Part shown: positions 37,101 through 50,159 of the stretch, one piece after another
Numbering within the stretch: the stretch's first letter is position 1
Layout of the letters: every line of letters begins with the position of its first letter
Source of the DNA: Amyelois transitella
Taxonomy: Eukaryota > Arthropoda > Insecta > Lepidoptera > Pyralidae
DNA length: 64,000 bases
Direction of reading: 5' to 3'
Assembly: GCF_032362555.1 (NCBI RefSeq)
Contig: NC_083518.1
Coordinates: forward strand, 6,026,501-6,090,500
Translations under genes and position numbers: made by a program
The notes under the pieces: model-generated
The model's database searches: none
The model's input: only the letters and a program-made list of their open reading frames with translations
Told to the model about the DNA's origin: nothing

Positions 37101-37997
37101 GGTGGACGCGTGTAGAATACCACCAGAGTCGCTCACTACGGAGTCTCTTCTCGACACTTTCACGGTCGAGGAGCGAAGTGTTCTATCAAATATACCGGCC
37201 TCGAAACAAACAGACGATTTGCTTTTGTTAGCACAGCTTCACAAAAAAGGTAGGGAAGATATATCTGTACTTACCTCGATGTGTAAGCATAGGATATCCA
37301 AACTCCTTAGAAATTTTTCCTACAGTTACTGAATAGTTTGGTTTTCCACCCTAGATTCAAGAGATTCACCCTAAATACAGTGGACTCAATGGCCACGTTA
37401 AGATGGCTTTGAGGTGGTCTCCTGGTGAATCTTGTAGACCCCTTCATAGTAGAGGGGCAACTTCCAAATGTAGACATTTCAAATGAGAAGTGTTATCTAA
37501 ATTAATGTTTAAATGCAGTGCTAGCACTTTTATGTCGCATCAAAAATATTCGACGGCGCAGAAAAGCGCAACCTACCATTACCGACCTCATTACAAGTAC
37601 ATTATACTTAAATAATTTATAACAAAGCAGACTCTTAATGACTCTTATGGAGTTACAATAATTGGTTTATATAAAAAACTGTGTGGAACACTGTGGTAGT
37701 GGAAACTTTATTGATTGATGTATTATAATATGTGTATATTGTTACAGAGTTTTTACAATTGTATGTTTCCCAAATAAATAAATGTTACGCACGGGATAAC
37801 TTATTTCTATAATATAGACTAAATTGATTTTGACTTCAGGCTACTTCCGTGGAGAGCAACACCTTGAAGAAATAATGTTCATGGAAAATGTGAGTCGATC
37901 GCAGCTGATGCAACTTCTGGACAAGTTCAAAGACGTGCTCATCACCTTCGAGACTGAGGACCCCGCGGTCGCCATGCTTTACCCCTACCATTGTTAA
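31178..37997 (+). CDS. NPRL3: GATOR1 subunit NPRL3 (nitrogen permease regulator 3-like), 11 coding exons, 784 aa
   Basis: Exons: 31178-31376, 31791-32003, 32365-32459, 33039-33252, 33844-33998, 34446-34577, 35262-35426, 35927-36098, 36221-36878, 37056-37249, 37840-37997 (2355 nt, phases close). Diagnostic segments are [83 protein letters not shown] and the C-terminal [24 protein letters not shown]3 works with NPRL2 and DEPDC5 in GATOR1, the GAP for RagA/B that shuts off TORC1 at the lysosome when amino acids are scarce (family knowledge). The protein is about 215 residues longer than human NPRL3. Nearly all the excess is exon 9 (residues ~449-667), a disordered Asn/Asp/Glu/Ser-rich insert. 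Exon 8 is strikingly GC-rich. AATAAA at 38100-38105 fits as poly(A) signal. Confidence 0.95.
31565..31680. repeat. Interspersed repeat fragment in NPRL3 intron 1
   Basis: The wording CTCATGGGTCTACTGGAAGAGGTTTC followed by AATAAGTAGCACCTTTATAC (quoted in pieces) resembles a common lepidopteran LINE-derived tail. Recognition is from memory only. Confidence 0.35.
33299..33445 (+). mobile_element. LINE 3' terminus: end of reverse-transcriptase ORF plus (TATG)n tail
   Basis: The plus strand encodes [20 protein letters not shown] then [11 protein letters not shown] and a stop, the C terminus of a LINE polyprotein, followed by TTTATG and six TATG units. The clade is uncertain (RTE-like is possible). 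The same end occurs inverted at 62029-62175. It sits in NPRL3 intron 4. Confidence 0.75.
34620..34845 (-). mobile_element. Helitron fragment interrupted by a fold-back
   Basis: Plus-strand words GCAAATCCCACGGGAACTAT and GGGATAAAAAGTACCCTATG match the reverse complement of the middle of short lepidopteran Helitrons (compare 49512-49708). The match stops at the palindrome 34728-34766 and weak similarity resumes after it. Confidence 0.45.
34728..34766. repeat. Fold-back palindrome, 19 bp arms, 1 base loop
   Basis: TAAAAGAATCTAGAGCAGG (34728-34746) faces its complement at 34748-34766 with one mismatch. Confidence 0.8.
35560..35800 (-). repeat. Near-full copy of the (TATG)n-tailed non-autonomous repeat
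   Basis: Minus orientation. Its tail appears as CATACATACATACG on the plus strand, followed by the complements of GACGTGACC and TATCCCTTGCGGGG, and ends near GGAGTGGTCCTATTC. It lies in NPRL3 intron 7, opposite to the gene. Confidence 0.8.
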
Positions 37998-38156
37998 CGT
38001 CGTAGTTATATCTCTAACATCTTTGCGTTTTCTCAGTTGCACCCTCCGTTAAAATGCTTCGCGCCCGGTGTCCGCTTCCTGATTTTTTTATAAATATATA
38101 ATAAATCATGACCGCACTCACATGTAAATGACGCCAAACTATATATATATATATAT

Positions 38157-38182
38157 AGCTAGTATATAATTATATACTAGCT
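38157..38182. repeat. Perfect 26 base palindrome
   Basis: AGCTAGTATATAA and its exact complement, with no loop, directly after an (AT)n run at 38141-38156. Confidence 0.85.
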
Positions 38183-38334
38183 GACCCTGTTAAGGGTGGA
38201 CAACCATTATCACTAAGGGATATGCAAAATAGATATTAGCCGATTCTCAGACCTACTCAATATGCTTACAAAATTTCATGAGATCGTTTAAGCCATTTCG
38301 GAGGAGTACGGGAACGAACATTGTGACACGAGAA
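38183..38334 (+). mobile_element. LINE/retroposon 3' tail-like fragment
   Basis: CTAGCTGACCCTGTTAAGGG opens it and TTTCGGAGGAGTACGGGAAC then GAACATTGTGACACGAGAA closes it. This wording is common at the ends of lepidopteran retroposons (recognised from memory). It abuts the Helitron at 38335. Confidence 0.45.
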
Positions 38335-38588
38335 TCTGTACTATTATAAAGCTGAAGAGTTTGTTTGTTTGAACGTGCTAATCAGGAAACTCTGGAACTA
38401 CTGGTTCGAATTGAAAAATTCTTTTTGCGTTGAATAGACCATTTCTCGAGGAAGGCTGGATCTGGAATTATAAGGAGCGAAGAAATAATGGAATATGTGA
38501 AAAAAACGGGGAAAATAATTCATCCTTGAAGGCTTCAATGATGCCCAAAATAACTATTCCACGCGGACGAAGTCGCGGGCACAACTAG
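38335..38588 (+). mobile_element. Non-autonomous Helitron, complete
   Basis: TCTGTACTATTATAAAGCTG to CTAG (38585-38588), flanked by A at 38334 and T at 38589, with the 3' hairpin ACGCGGACGAAGTCGCGGG. Same family as 1704-1968. Confidence 0.85.
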
Positions 38589-39866
38589 TTTTATATAAGA
38601 TATAGTAAAAAAATTTGAACATTTAATTTCTTTTTATATACAGTACAACAGTTAATATTCTTTTCAATATTTTCCATGATTGTTTATTCTTGCATACATT
38701 TGTATCTGTCTTTCAAAAATCAGATGTTTAAAAAAATTAGCTAATTCCTAGTTTTTTCATAGTTTTCTCCCAATATCTCATTAACAGTATCGTGATACAT
38801 AATCTATTTTACTACAAAAGTTGTCATTTGCATAGACGTATAAACAACTAACCCCCAATATAGACAAACCAGCTGAAAAAGTGTCCGTTCCAAATTCGGC
38901 CGTCCTAACCGGGCGAACTTGGACTTTTTTTTTAATTAAATTATTGCAATAAAGCTCAGAGCCACAATCCTCAAATAAACAAAACTACTCATTCACAATG
39001 AGAAGTGTATTTATTGCAATACAATAAAATTTTTATTTTAAATGGTACAAATTTTTTAAATGGCGAAAATAGTTGAGGAACGTCATATCAATGATAGAAA
39101 AATCAAGCTATGTTACACTTGAAATTTGAACAATAGACATGATCGATGAACATTCTAGAGATAAAAGGATGTTATAATTTTATATTGATTTTTAATTATT
39201 CTTTGGCGTCCCCAGTAAGGCATTTCGTTAGCTCTCAATTAAAATTGTTCCTATTATTGGTACAATAAAAATTACTAGTAAAAATGTATTTCGCTTTTAT
39301 CAGGTTATCCAGGATTTTTATTTATGTTCGAATGGCGACGATAGTCTATATGTTTTTATTCAAATTATCTGTAAATAATATATGTAAGCTTTTTATGTAG
39401 ATAATTTGTAAAGACAATGAAAGCTAAATAATTAATAAAATGCAGCCTAGAATATTTATCCTTTTTTTATAAATGATGCTTATGTAAATTGTTTAAAATA
39501 AATGTATATTTTTAGTTAGTTTTGGAACAAAAGAAAATATTAAACATGTTTAAACCTCTATTATAATATATACAGTAATATATGGTACGCACTAAAAATA
39601 TTTATCGTAAGGGAAGACTTTTGTATATTTCACATTCACATTTTTTACGAAGTTTCAATCGGTGTATTTTTTAATTATTATGTAACCTTTAAATAAATAT
39701 TTATTGAAAATACTTTGTTTATCGCTTTAATCATGCCTGAAACCGCAAGCACTATTTCCATACTTTTAAAAAAGTTGTACTTACCTACACTTAAAGGGCA
39801 AAGGTACAAAAATGATAGGTACTATAACTGCGGAGACATTTGCATAGTCATACCTAACCGCTGGTA

Positions 39867-40049
39867 TCACTACATAGTATAAAACAAAGTCGCTATTTTA
39901 GTCTGTTTGTCTGTATGCTTAAATCTTTAAAATTACGCAACGGATTTTGATGCGATTTTTTGTAACAGGTAGAGTGATTCAAGAGGAAGGTTTTTATGTA
40001 TAAGTTTTTCCGAATTTTGCACCCGTGCGAAGCCGGGGCGGGTCGCTAG
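39867..40049 (+). mobile_element. Non-autonomous Helitron of a second family, complete
   Basis: TCACTACATAGTATAAAACA at the 5' end and GGTCGCTAG at the 3' end, flanked by A (39866) and T (40050). The terminal hairpin is CCCGTGCGAAGCCGGGGCGG. The sequence is unlike the other Helitrons here except in its structural signals. Confidence 0.8.
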
Positions 40050-40084
40050 TGATAAATAAACTAATATGAAAACGAGGGAAGAAA

Positions 40085-40545
40085 GCGGCGGTTAGTACGG
40101 GATTAAGTCTTGCGACTTTAAATAGTACAGTCAGTGGCTCAAGAAGAGCACTTAACCGCTATAATAAATTATAACAGCTATAATGATTTCCAAACTGGCA
40201 GGAGACGGCACCATAAGAAATAATACACGAGCGGCGACGACAGGGCCACACATCTTGATTCAAATATTGTGGACGACGCGGCGTGGGCAGGGATTCCACC
40301 AGTACATGGTCGATATCCCCATCCCCACCCTTCGCAAATTGCAATTCACCAAATCTTTTGTGATGCGTACCGCTGTGATTTGAAATTCCCTCCCCGCATC
40401 TCTCATCCCTGATATATAACTTGGAGATTTTCAAGGCAAGGGTGAATCAAGGGCACTAGAGCATTAGAGCTTACGTGCACCACCTTAGGCCTCATCTTGC
40501 ATACCACCGATAACTTAAGGTTATGGACAATCTATTATAAAAAAG
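40085..40545 (+). mobile_element. Decayed LINE reverse-transcriptase C-terminal fragment
   Basis: Broken frames read NSLPASLIPD and then a degenerate FKARVNQ, resembling the WNSLPxxxFPxxYxxxxFKxRVN signature near the C terminus of CR1/Jockey-like LINEs. Several stops interrupt it. Confidence 0.45.
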
Positions 40546-41006
40546 GCTTAATAATTTAAATGTATGTGAAGGGTAACGGCAGTCAACGGGCGAAATAAAT
40601 AAGATCATGTCGCGTAGCTAAGCAGCAGTTAGGTCCAGAACGAAAATTCCCAAATATATTTTAACCCCCAACCATTGGTTATCCTTTTTTATGAAAGTTG
40701 TTTTATGAACGTCGTAGGTTAAGTAAGTATGGCAAGGGCGCCTAGCAAACTATTTTTACTACGCTTTTATTAGCTTGGGTTGTATGTATGTATAATCTTT
40801 GAGCTTATTTTATTTTTTTCGGACAATGGCTGTATGGGTTTTAAATCCATTTGCCTAGTTTGCTTCTCCACGAAAAGGATTTCAAATAATATGTTTGACA
40901 GTAACAGATGACAGCTAACAAATTTGCGTCAAGTCAAGAGATCGATTTGTTTTTCTTTGTTATTGACCTGTTGTGCTGTTGGCTGTTGATCGCGAGAAAT
41001 AATTGA

Positions 41007-42583
<1,577 letters not shown>

Positions 42584-42990
42584 AGTAAAGAATATTCCCT
42601 TGTTAGTTAATATAAAGTATTATATTGTGGTGATTGAATAGAGCTGGCTTCTATTTAAGATTCTCCACATTTGAGAATTTTGGGTTACACTTTAGTATCC
42701 TTTTGACAATGATTAAAGCATTTATTTTATGCATATCTTTTGGTGGATGTATCATTATATATAGCTATAACAATTTTATGTGACTTAAACTAATTGGGTT
42801 AGGTAACTTTATTAAGTAAAATTTGAACGCCAACACAAATTGGTTGGAAAAAATGAGACAAAAATATCTAATAAATCTGTGTACTTATAGAAAATAAAAG
42901 TGATATGTAAATGTTCACTTTCATTAAATTAACTGCTCATGTGATAATTATATCAAGTTATATAACTGTGTTCCCTTCTGATTTTATATA

Positions 42991-43310
42991 AATAAATAAT
43001 AATAAAAGAAAACTACATTTTCACTACTTTCCAATTGTTAAGGCAGGGTATTTATACATATATTATATGAAATATTTATTTTTAATTTGGTGCTATTTGA
43101 TTTTAATAATATGTATGACAAATGATAATATTATAATTTTTATTATTAAATAAATAATAATAAAAAATGACATTTTCACTACTTTCCATTTGTTCAAATA
43201 TATATATGTATTCAGATAGGGTATTTATGTATATATATTTTATATGAAATATTTTTTTCAATTTGGTGCTATTTGATAATATGACAAAAAATAATGTTAC
43301 AAATTTTATT
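42991..43310. repeat. Diverged tandem duplication, two ~155 bp units
   Basis: Unit 1 (about 42991-43145) and unit 2 (about 43150-43310) share ATAATAATAAAA, CATTTTCACTACTTTCCA, GGGTATTTAT, ATATGAAATATTT and AATTTGGTGCTATTTGAT in the same order. They lie about 400 bases past the MOSPD1 stop. Confidence 0.75.
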
Positions 43311-43639
43311 CACTGATGAGTTTCTAAACCACTTTTATTTGTGTCAGAAAATGGTAATTTTTACATTATTTCTATTCAACCCAAAAAAAATTTATACCAA
43401 TGTTGTTTTTTGGTTCTGATTCTGAGTGTAAGAAATGATAAATCTGCCATATTGTATTTAGAATGACGTCATAAGCTAAACATGTTTTTAAACTATCTAT
43501 GTCGCTGCGACATACACTATGGTAGAAGCAAGACTTTTACTATACATATTTTGTCACTTTAGACAATATCCTATAGGGCTTTCAGTACTTAAATGAAAAT
43601 AAGGTAAAATAGCAATCTTATACCATTAGTTAAAACTAG

Positions 43640-44080
43640 TTGTGTCGAATTGCTACACCCATTAAATGTTAAAGTATTAAATACCCTTTGTATGTCTTAA
43701 ATTTACTTATCAACCACCTAGCGTTGGTCGCAGTTGAGTGGTGTGCGCATTGTGCGTATGTTTTTTAAGAAGAGCCCGGGGTGCGCCTATACCACATGAC
43801 CCGGGATTTGGTAATGTTTAAAATACTTTAATTATCATAGTGTTTTATTGTAAATATGTCTTTTTTTATTGTATGTAGGGACATTCACATGAACGCAAGA
43901 TCTTTGACTGTAAATACTCAGTTGACTTGACGGTAATCAATCATCTATGTTTATTTCTTGTGTGTTCCATTACTGTTTGGCCTTACCGTATTTTCGCCAA
44001 ATATCTTGTGTAATAAACCCCTATTTGTTTTAATTAAATTCCTTGTGATTCGGAACCACCGTCTTTCATGCCAAATATAT
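43640..44080 (+). mobile_element. Possible solitary LTR-like fossil
   Basis: It opens near TGTGTCGAATTGC, has a mid GC-richer part, and near its end an AATAAA (44011-44016) followed by a T-rich stretch and CGGAACCACCG. No internal retroelement coding region flanks it, and no clear target duplication was found. It is old or not an LTR at all. Confidence 0.2.
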
Positions 44081-45981
44081 AATACCAATATAACAACATA
44101 TATTTTTTTTATTTAAAACAAATCTCAACATTCCATAGTTCTGATACTGACAACAGAAAAAGCCATTTTAGTATTCATATTTTACTGTCAGGATTTAATT
44201 GATACGAACATACAATTATAAATTCTTATTTGCTATTTCGTAAATAGCCCGAAATAATGTAAATATATTCATTACCTAAACTTTTTATTGTTTAATGATA
44301 AGTATGATGTAAATAAAAAATGTGTATATTTCGCAAAGAACTTTAATTTGTGACCAACAATCAACAAAAGAATAGGTGGATATTTTCTTAAAATACAACA
44401 ATCACAACACAATTCCCTGCATACCTATAAATTTTTGAGCAAACAGTACATCTGTATGCTATATTTTTAACAAAATCAGCAAATACGTAGTCTAAATAAT
44501 AACTTAAAAAAACCTTCTGGTCCATGAAATAGAATATTTTTTATAACAAATAACGACTGAATCTGGCTTATTTTAATCAGTGCGGATAATTTCACAAAGA
44601 GTTTTGATAACTTTACCCATTATATTAGGCATATTTTATTAGGTACCTTTATAAAACTTTTGCATGAAATTTCTAATCTCGGTTTCCCCATAGTCTAGTC
44701 AGTCAGTTGTTAGATATCTACTGTGAAATTATCAACACTGGCACAAAAAAACTGTGCACGCAGTACGCCAATGCTATGGCTGAAGACTAAACCTAATGTC
44801 TACGCTGTGCACCTGCGCCGCGAGTTTGGTTAAACCTATGTGCTAAATAAGGTATCTTGGTAGTATAATAATAAAGTTTCTTTTAAAACTAAAAACCAAG
44901 TACGAGATCTTTCTAAGGAATCTAGTAACTTATTGTACTATATAAAATTTCCATTAGTTTAGTTAGGTTCTAAGATGTTAGAAAATTGTTGGGCTACATT
45001 TAAACTGAATTTAAAATTTTTGCACTTGTGGTCGCGAAATTAGACAAATACTATGTTATACTTTTTCAAGAAGTTGTCAAAAGAATCTTAAGATATAAAT
45101 AATTAAAAATTGCGCTTTGGGCGTCCAACAACTAGAGCCTACATATTACTACTGTTGAAACTACTATGAACTACGTGAATATTCGTATAACTTTTCACTA
45201 CATAATACTATGTAATGCATGTTTATCACAACATTTGAAGAATTAACAATGGGACGGTTCAATATAATTGTTTTATGGATTGTTATTTAATTGAAAACTG
45301 GTAATAGGTACTTAATTATCCCCGCTTCCCCTACTTACAACTTAAGAGAAAATCAGTAGGTATGTGATATCCTATGATACCCGTTATAGCCCTGTTGCCA
45401 TCCACTGCAATGTAGTATTAGAAGAAGCCCATATATATTTAAATGTTAGCAAATCCTTAATTCACAAAACTTTTTACAGCATATCGACGTATTATATACC
45501 TATTGACATTTTTTGATATGTAGCTAATAATAGATATATATATATTATGTAGTTACTAACACTTTCCTGACATCATTGATGATGAGCAATTGAATTTTAT
45601 CGTTTTATTTTAAATTATCGCAATAACTTAATATTTAAAGTATGATTTATCTAACAAAGATATTTTTATAATCTTCATAACAAAGGTTACAATTTCCACT
45701 ACTGATACCAGAAAAAAATTATTGATTAATAAATATTTATGATATTAACAGCTATACAATAATAACATACATATGAATAAAATGGTCCATGTGATATTTA
45801 TTTAATCCCTTTCATTACAACCATAAATCATCTTATCTAGCAAATCTATTTTATATTACTATCTTTCACAGAGAAAGATTTATGTAAGTAGCATATTTAA
45901 TTTATTGCTTTAACACGTTAATATACTTTTTCTTGTAATTTTTTAACAATATTATCATCTACTTTCAACTTAAGACTAAAA

Positions 45982-46134
45982 ATGGCAGGTTCTGGAAATA
46001 GGGGAACACTCTTAAATAGTGAATTGACTACAAGACAGCAGGCATTGGAAAGTAGAAATTCAGTGAAAAGGCGAGTGACAGTGATAAATAGAGAAAAAAC
46101 AAATGGGAAAATATACTTTAACAAGTGGAAATAG
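45982..46134 (+). CDS. Short ORF of 50 codons, uncertain
   Basis: An ATG in good context (AAAATGG) begins MAGSGNRGTLLNSELTTRQQ and the frame stays open to TAG at 46132-46134, rich in Arg and Lys. The frame is open upstream to 45922 and an acceptor-like TTTCAACTTAAG precedes it. No homologue is recognised. It lies antisense to the probable 3'UTR of the galactosyltransferase. It could be a small exon or chance. Confidence 0.2.
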   Translation: MAGSGNRGTLLNSELTTRQQALESRNSVKRRVTVINREKTNGKIYFNKWK

Positions 46135-46487
46135 TGGTAAAATTAGTTAAAAAGTGCAGATACGAGTAGAAAGAGAGAAGGTTTTCAGTTCACAAGTACT
46201 ATTTGCTTAAGTAAATTTATGCGAGAACACGCATAATAAACAATAAATCCTAGCTTACTCTCAAATTAAAAACTATTATTTAATCACGTTAAACTATGTA
46301 TATTATAACTAAGGTCACTAGAGAAGTAATCTAGTATAGAGCTATTATTTCAGCTAGCTTGCCTACTTATTATGTAATTGAGGTCAAATTGGTGGCAAAC
46401 TGGCAGGTACTTTAAAAATTTAACTGGCAAGCAAGACAAAACATGTGATATGAATTCAAAAACGAGGTTTTTTATAAACAGGATATG

Positions 46488-48595
46488 CTACAAGTCTACC
46501 ATGATATGAGTGAACAGTGGATGAAGAACAGTTGCCACTTCAGTGAACTTTAGCGTATTTAAGCCATCCAACGCCATTTTTTCTTTTGAATATATAACTG
46601 ATTTTCGGCTTCTGTCCCTGGAAGCATAAAAAGAAATTAATATAAGTACCTACAAAACTTAGTTATACATATATGGTTATGTACATACTAAGTATGTAAC
46701 TTTGTTATATTAAATTTATTAAAATTTAGAGTATTTCTGACATTTTCCATTATTAAAGTTACAAACATATAATGCTATCTTCCAAATTAGTATGAGTAGA
46801 CAAAATTACCTTCTGATTTGGGACTCTAGTGTCACTTTATGATATTGACTTGTGCTTGGCTCAAAACGGCATGGCTTAATACCTTGGGCCTCTAGCCTGG
46901 CATATAAATCATCATCTTCACCACCCCAACCATAAAACTCGTTGCTCATACCATTCACAGCCTTAAACTGCTTAGAAACTATTGCTATAGCACCATCAAA
47001 TAGGTTAAGGTATGGTATCACAAATCTGTAAAAACGAGAAAATATACAGCTGGCTACCAACAACTCATTGATACATGGTGCTTGTTTGGGTTTTTATTCA
47101 AATAAGACCTGGGCAAAAGGGAAAAGTAGACTATAGTGGATACTGGTGAAATTTCAGTTTCATTTTCCAGATAAAATGTAACCTTAAAGTGGTTTAAAAT
47201 TAAATAATTTTTATTTCTAGTCAAGCTTGCAGCATGGGACTGAACTCTCGTAAATAAAAAGCCAAAAATAAACTCTTGCCAATATAATTATCCCTTTTAC
47301 AACTGATAATTCCTTTTTCAAACAGAAATTAAAAAAAGAATGTGCTAGAGACCTGTGACTATTTGAATCCCAATCATATTAAGCCACATAGTTGAATACT
47401 GCCTTATAGTCTACGTAAGATTGTTTGCTCTGCCTATCCCGTAAGGGATAAAGGCATTATTATGTGTACATGTTAAAAAAGACTGTAAATGAGGTATACC
47501 TACTAACAAATCTACTTAGAACTAAGCCAATGGGCCTCTTCTTGCTGATGGTTTCCTATAGATATAGAGAAAACCAAATCACTTTTTTAGAAAAGTTTAA
47601 ATGTGGTCTAATAAATTTCCACATTTTGCAGTTTTTTAAACACACATTAAAATTAAGTGTTACAAAACTTATATTTTTAGAATGTAGCCATACAGTTTGA
47701 TTCCCATCCTCATCTTATTTTGTGAATACTGTTGAAGCTGCAAAATAAAAAATCAAAGCAAATAAAATTAAAAAGTATTGCACAAAGTAGCATGTTGAAT
47801 TTGTAATTAAGAAATATTATATATAAAGCATTAATTATTAGGTATAACAGTACTACTCACCTGAACTTGTTAATACTTGATGACATATGTCTAGGACTTT
47901 TTGTACATGCATACAAATTTGAAGGCCGCAAAGGTAGCAAATCAACATCATGTAAAACCAGACATGGGAATCCTGCTTTCATGGCCGCCACAGCACCAAT
48001 GTTCAAAAGTTTGGCTCTGTTGAAAGGCCGAGAGTCCATCTGTTCCACCACATAGATGCGATAGTGGATGCATTGCCGGTGAAGAAACATATGCATATAT
48101 ACTAGAAAACCTCGTAATTGTTCTGCAATATCTCTGAAATGGAGGAAACATTTGATATTTTCAAATCAATTTTACGAGGAACCAATAATTTTCATCATAA
48201 TATGCTTGCTGATAAAGAGAACACAATGATAAATTGGTTCAAAATAGTATTGATACTAACCTATAAGGAACTATGATTGCTGTACTAAATTTAGGTTTAC
48301 AATCGGACGGAGCATATTCCCCTCCTTCTTTAATCTTATGGTCTTCCACCAAATCATCATCGGCCAGGCTGAGGGAGAGCGTGGTGTCATCGAAGATTAC
48401 GTCACGATAGTCGCAGTGCAACACCGCACTACTTGTGAAGTTTGCCGCAGTTTCCTCGTGTAATCTTTTGATAACCAATTCCTTTTCTATATATTCGTAA
48501 TTTCCACGGACATTCATATCAGGATGAAAGATTATAAGTATGAATAAAATAAGAAACCCGCAGAAAACTATTTTCTTTTTCCAAGCATGACGCAT
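46488..48595 (-). CDS. Beta-1,4-galactosyltransferase-family type II membrane enzyme, 4 exons, 317 aa
   Basis: Minus-strand exons: 48261-48595, 47861-48133, 46810-47025, 46488-46617 (954 nt, phases close). A short cytosolic tail with KKK precedes one transmembrane helix (residues ~8-25, VFCGFLILFILIIF), then a stem and a GT7-family catalytic domain. Family motifs are FNRAKLLNIG (~150-158), the metal-binding HDVD (173-176), PRHMSSSINKF, GWGGEDDD (235-242) with the catalytic acid, and DGLNTLKFTEV near the C terminus. It transfers Gal or GalNAc from a UDP-sugar to GlcNAc or Glc in beta-1,4 linkage in the Golgi. Insects have both galactosyl- and N-acetylgalactosaminyl-transferases of this family and the sequence alone does not decide which. 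It is not B4GALT7, whose C terminus differs. The ATG is the first in the hydrophobic-anchor frame. Confidence 0.93.
47354..47468 (+). repeat. Fragment of the (TATG)n-tailed repeat family
   Basis: GTGACTATTTGAATCCCAAT, AAGCCACATAGTTGAA, TTTGCTCTGCCTATCCCGTA and a short TATGTGTA end. It is in intron 2 of the galactosyltransferase. Confidence 0.6.
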
Positions 48596-48847
48596 TGTTG
48601 TTTTTTATGATAATGTTTTAGATAGAATGTTTAAATCAATAATGCTATTACATTCTTCTTCATTCGATTTCGTTTATTAGTTTGAAATTTCGGAAAAGCA
48701 ACAAACAAAATATTGTCCAAAAGAAAAATCATATGAGAAATTGTTTGTTTTGATCTTTTAAAACACGGTATAACAAGCAAGCCTATTTGTTACTTGTCAA
48801 TGTCATATAGACAACAGACAATGGAAATCACAGATATTAATAAATAA

Positions 48848-49096
48848 GCGGCCTCTGTGGCGCAGCGGTAGTGCTCTGTCTGTGACACCGGACGTCCCGG
48901 GTTCGAATCCCGGCCAGGGCATGATGAGAATGATTGGCCTGGGTCTTGGATGTTTATATATACATATAAGTATTTATTATAAATATAGTGTCGTTGAGTT
49001 AGTATCTCGTAACACAAGTTTCGAACTCCTTGGCGGCTAATTCAATCTGTGTAATTTGTCCCGTATATACTTATTAATTTATTTATTTACTTATTG
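48848..49096 (+). mobile_element. tRNA-derived SINE, near full length
   Basis: A tRNA-like head has A box TGGCGCAGCGGTAG and B box GGTTCGAATCCC. A body with GTTAGTATCTCGTAACAC and CTAATTCAATCTGTGTAATT follows, then a TTTATTTATTTA-type tail. It lacks a foldable acceptor stem and continues into non-tRNA sequence, so it is not a tRNA gene. Confidence 0.88.
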
Positions 49097-49511
49097 AAAA
49101 ATTATCTAAGTTTATTATTTTTTTGATTATGCTTAACGGTAATCAATGAAATACCAACTCAAAACAAAAAGGTTTTTATTCACGAAGTTGATAGGAAATT
49201 GTTCTCATTTTCTCTCTCTCTCTCTCTTTGACTTTGAGTTGGACTAAGAAAATTGTCGGGTTGGGGGACCGCTTCTAAACCTAACAAGAAATTACAAATG
49301 GTCTAACTTAGCTTAGTAGCATAGCAAGGGCCCACAATGCGACGTTATTCGTATTTCTTAAAAACCATCTAGGTATTAGCTAATAGTTATAATCACAAAC
49401 AAAGTGAAAATAATACATATTAAGGTAACTTAAAATAATTTCTTTTATTTCTTAATTTTAAAGGGAATTTAAATTTGTGTCAGATCACAGTTAAGTTATT
49501 TTATAAAATAA

Positions 49512-49708
49512 CTAGAGGCCGCCCGCGACTTCGTCCGCATGGAAACCCTATCAATCCCGCGGGAACTCTGGGATAAAAAGTAGCCTATGTGTTATTCTGG
49601 GTCTTCAGCTACCTACATACCAAATTTCATGGTAATCGGTTCAGTAGTTTTTGCGTGAAAGAGTAACAAACATCCATACAAACTTTCGCCTTTATAATAG
49701 TAGTAGGA
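49512..49708 (-). mobile_element. Non-autonomous Helitron, complete, minus strand
   Basis: Read on minus it begins TCCTACTACTATTATAAAGG after a host A and ends GGCGGCCTCTAG before a host T, with the hairpin GCGGACGAAGTCGCGGG near the end. The body has AAACTACTGAACCGATTACC and AGGCTACTTTTTATCCC, typical of a common lepidopteran Helitron family. Confidence 0.85.
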
Positions 49709-49737
49709 TTTTAAAAGTCTTCCTTTACCACTTTCAG

Positions 49738-49860
49738 CTCCCACAACTTTAAAACGGATCAGCAGATTTGATCTAACATGTCTAAGACACTCGCACGTAA
49801 ATCACCTTTTGTTTCATATAGGAATTTATGATTATTTAGGATATTTATAAATAAAACACA
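49738..49860. repeat. Unclassified lepidopteran interspersed repeat, part 1
   Basis: It shares CTCCCACAAC.TTAAAAC..., a GATTTGAT motif and ACATGTCTAAGACACTCGCA with a widespread family. A second copy is at 54036-54210. Confidence 0.5.
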
Positions 49861-49957
49861 TTCGAGCTTCGCTTGCATGATGACGCAATCCCAAACTGAT
49901 TTATTGTCTTGTATTGACAATGACATTGACACTAATATGACACACCTTTACAATACA

Positions 49958-50159
49958 CATCTTGACAAGGCCTTAAGTCTTCTCTCTCTTTTTCAAACCC
50001 CGATGGAAAAAGAGGGGTGTTATTAGTTTATCTGTCTATCTATGGATCATAGCTCAGAAACGAATAAAGCGAATTTATCCGACAAACTAATAACACCCCT
50101 CTTTTTCCATTGGGGTTTGAAAAAGAGAGAGAAGACTTACCTAAAGCCCTGTCAAGATG
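49958..50159. repeat. Large inverted repeat, ~72 bp arms, ~54 bp spacer
   Basis: The left arm 49958-50029 (CATCTTGACA ... TATTAGTTT) and right arm 50084-50159 are near-exact complements, differing by one base in the CCCCGATGG/CCATTGGGG core and a few at the outer end. The unique spacer has CATAGCTCAGAAACG, the wording of the same interspersed repeat, so one end of that repeat has been inverted onto itself. Confidence 0.85.

Larger units (their letters stand above)
43311..46487. other. Spacer between MOSPD1 and the galactosyltransferase
   Basis: AT-rich with no recognised host gene. A stretch at about 43640-44080 has weak long-terminal-repeat character (separate entry). A minus-strand AATAAA at 45901-45906 could end the galactosyltransferase transcript. 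A 50-codon plus-strand ORF lies at 45982-46134. Confidence 0.45.

Noticed and set aside
43640-44080. Intact LTR retroelement
   Set aside because: Only weak terminal-repeat character was seen, with no second repeat and no internal coding region.
48848-48922. tRNA gene
   Set aside because: A and B boxes are present, but there is no paired acceptor stem and the sequence continues into a SINE body and tail.
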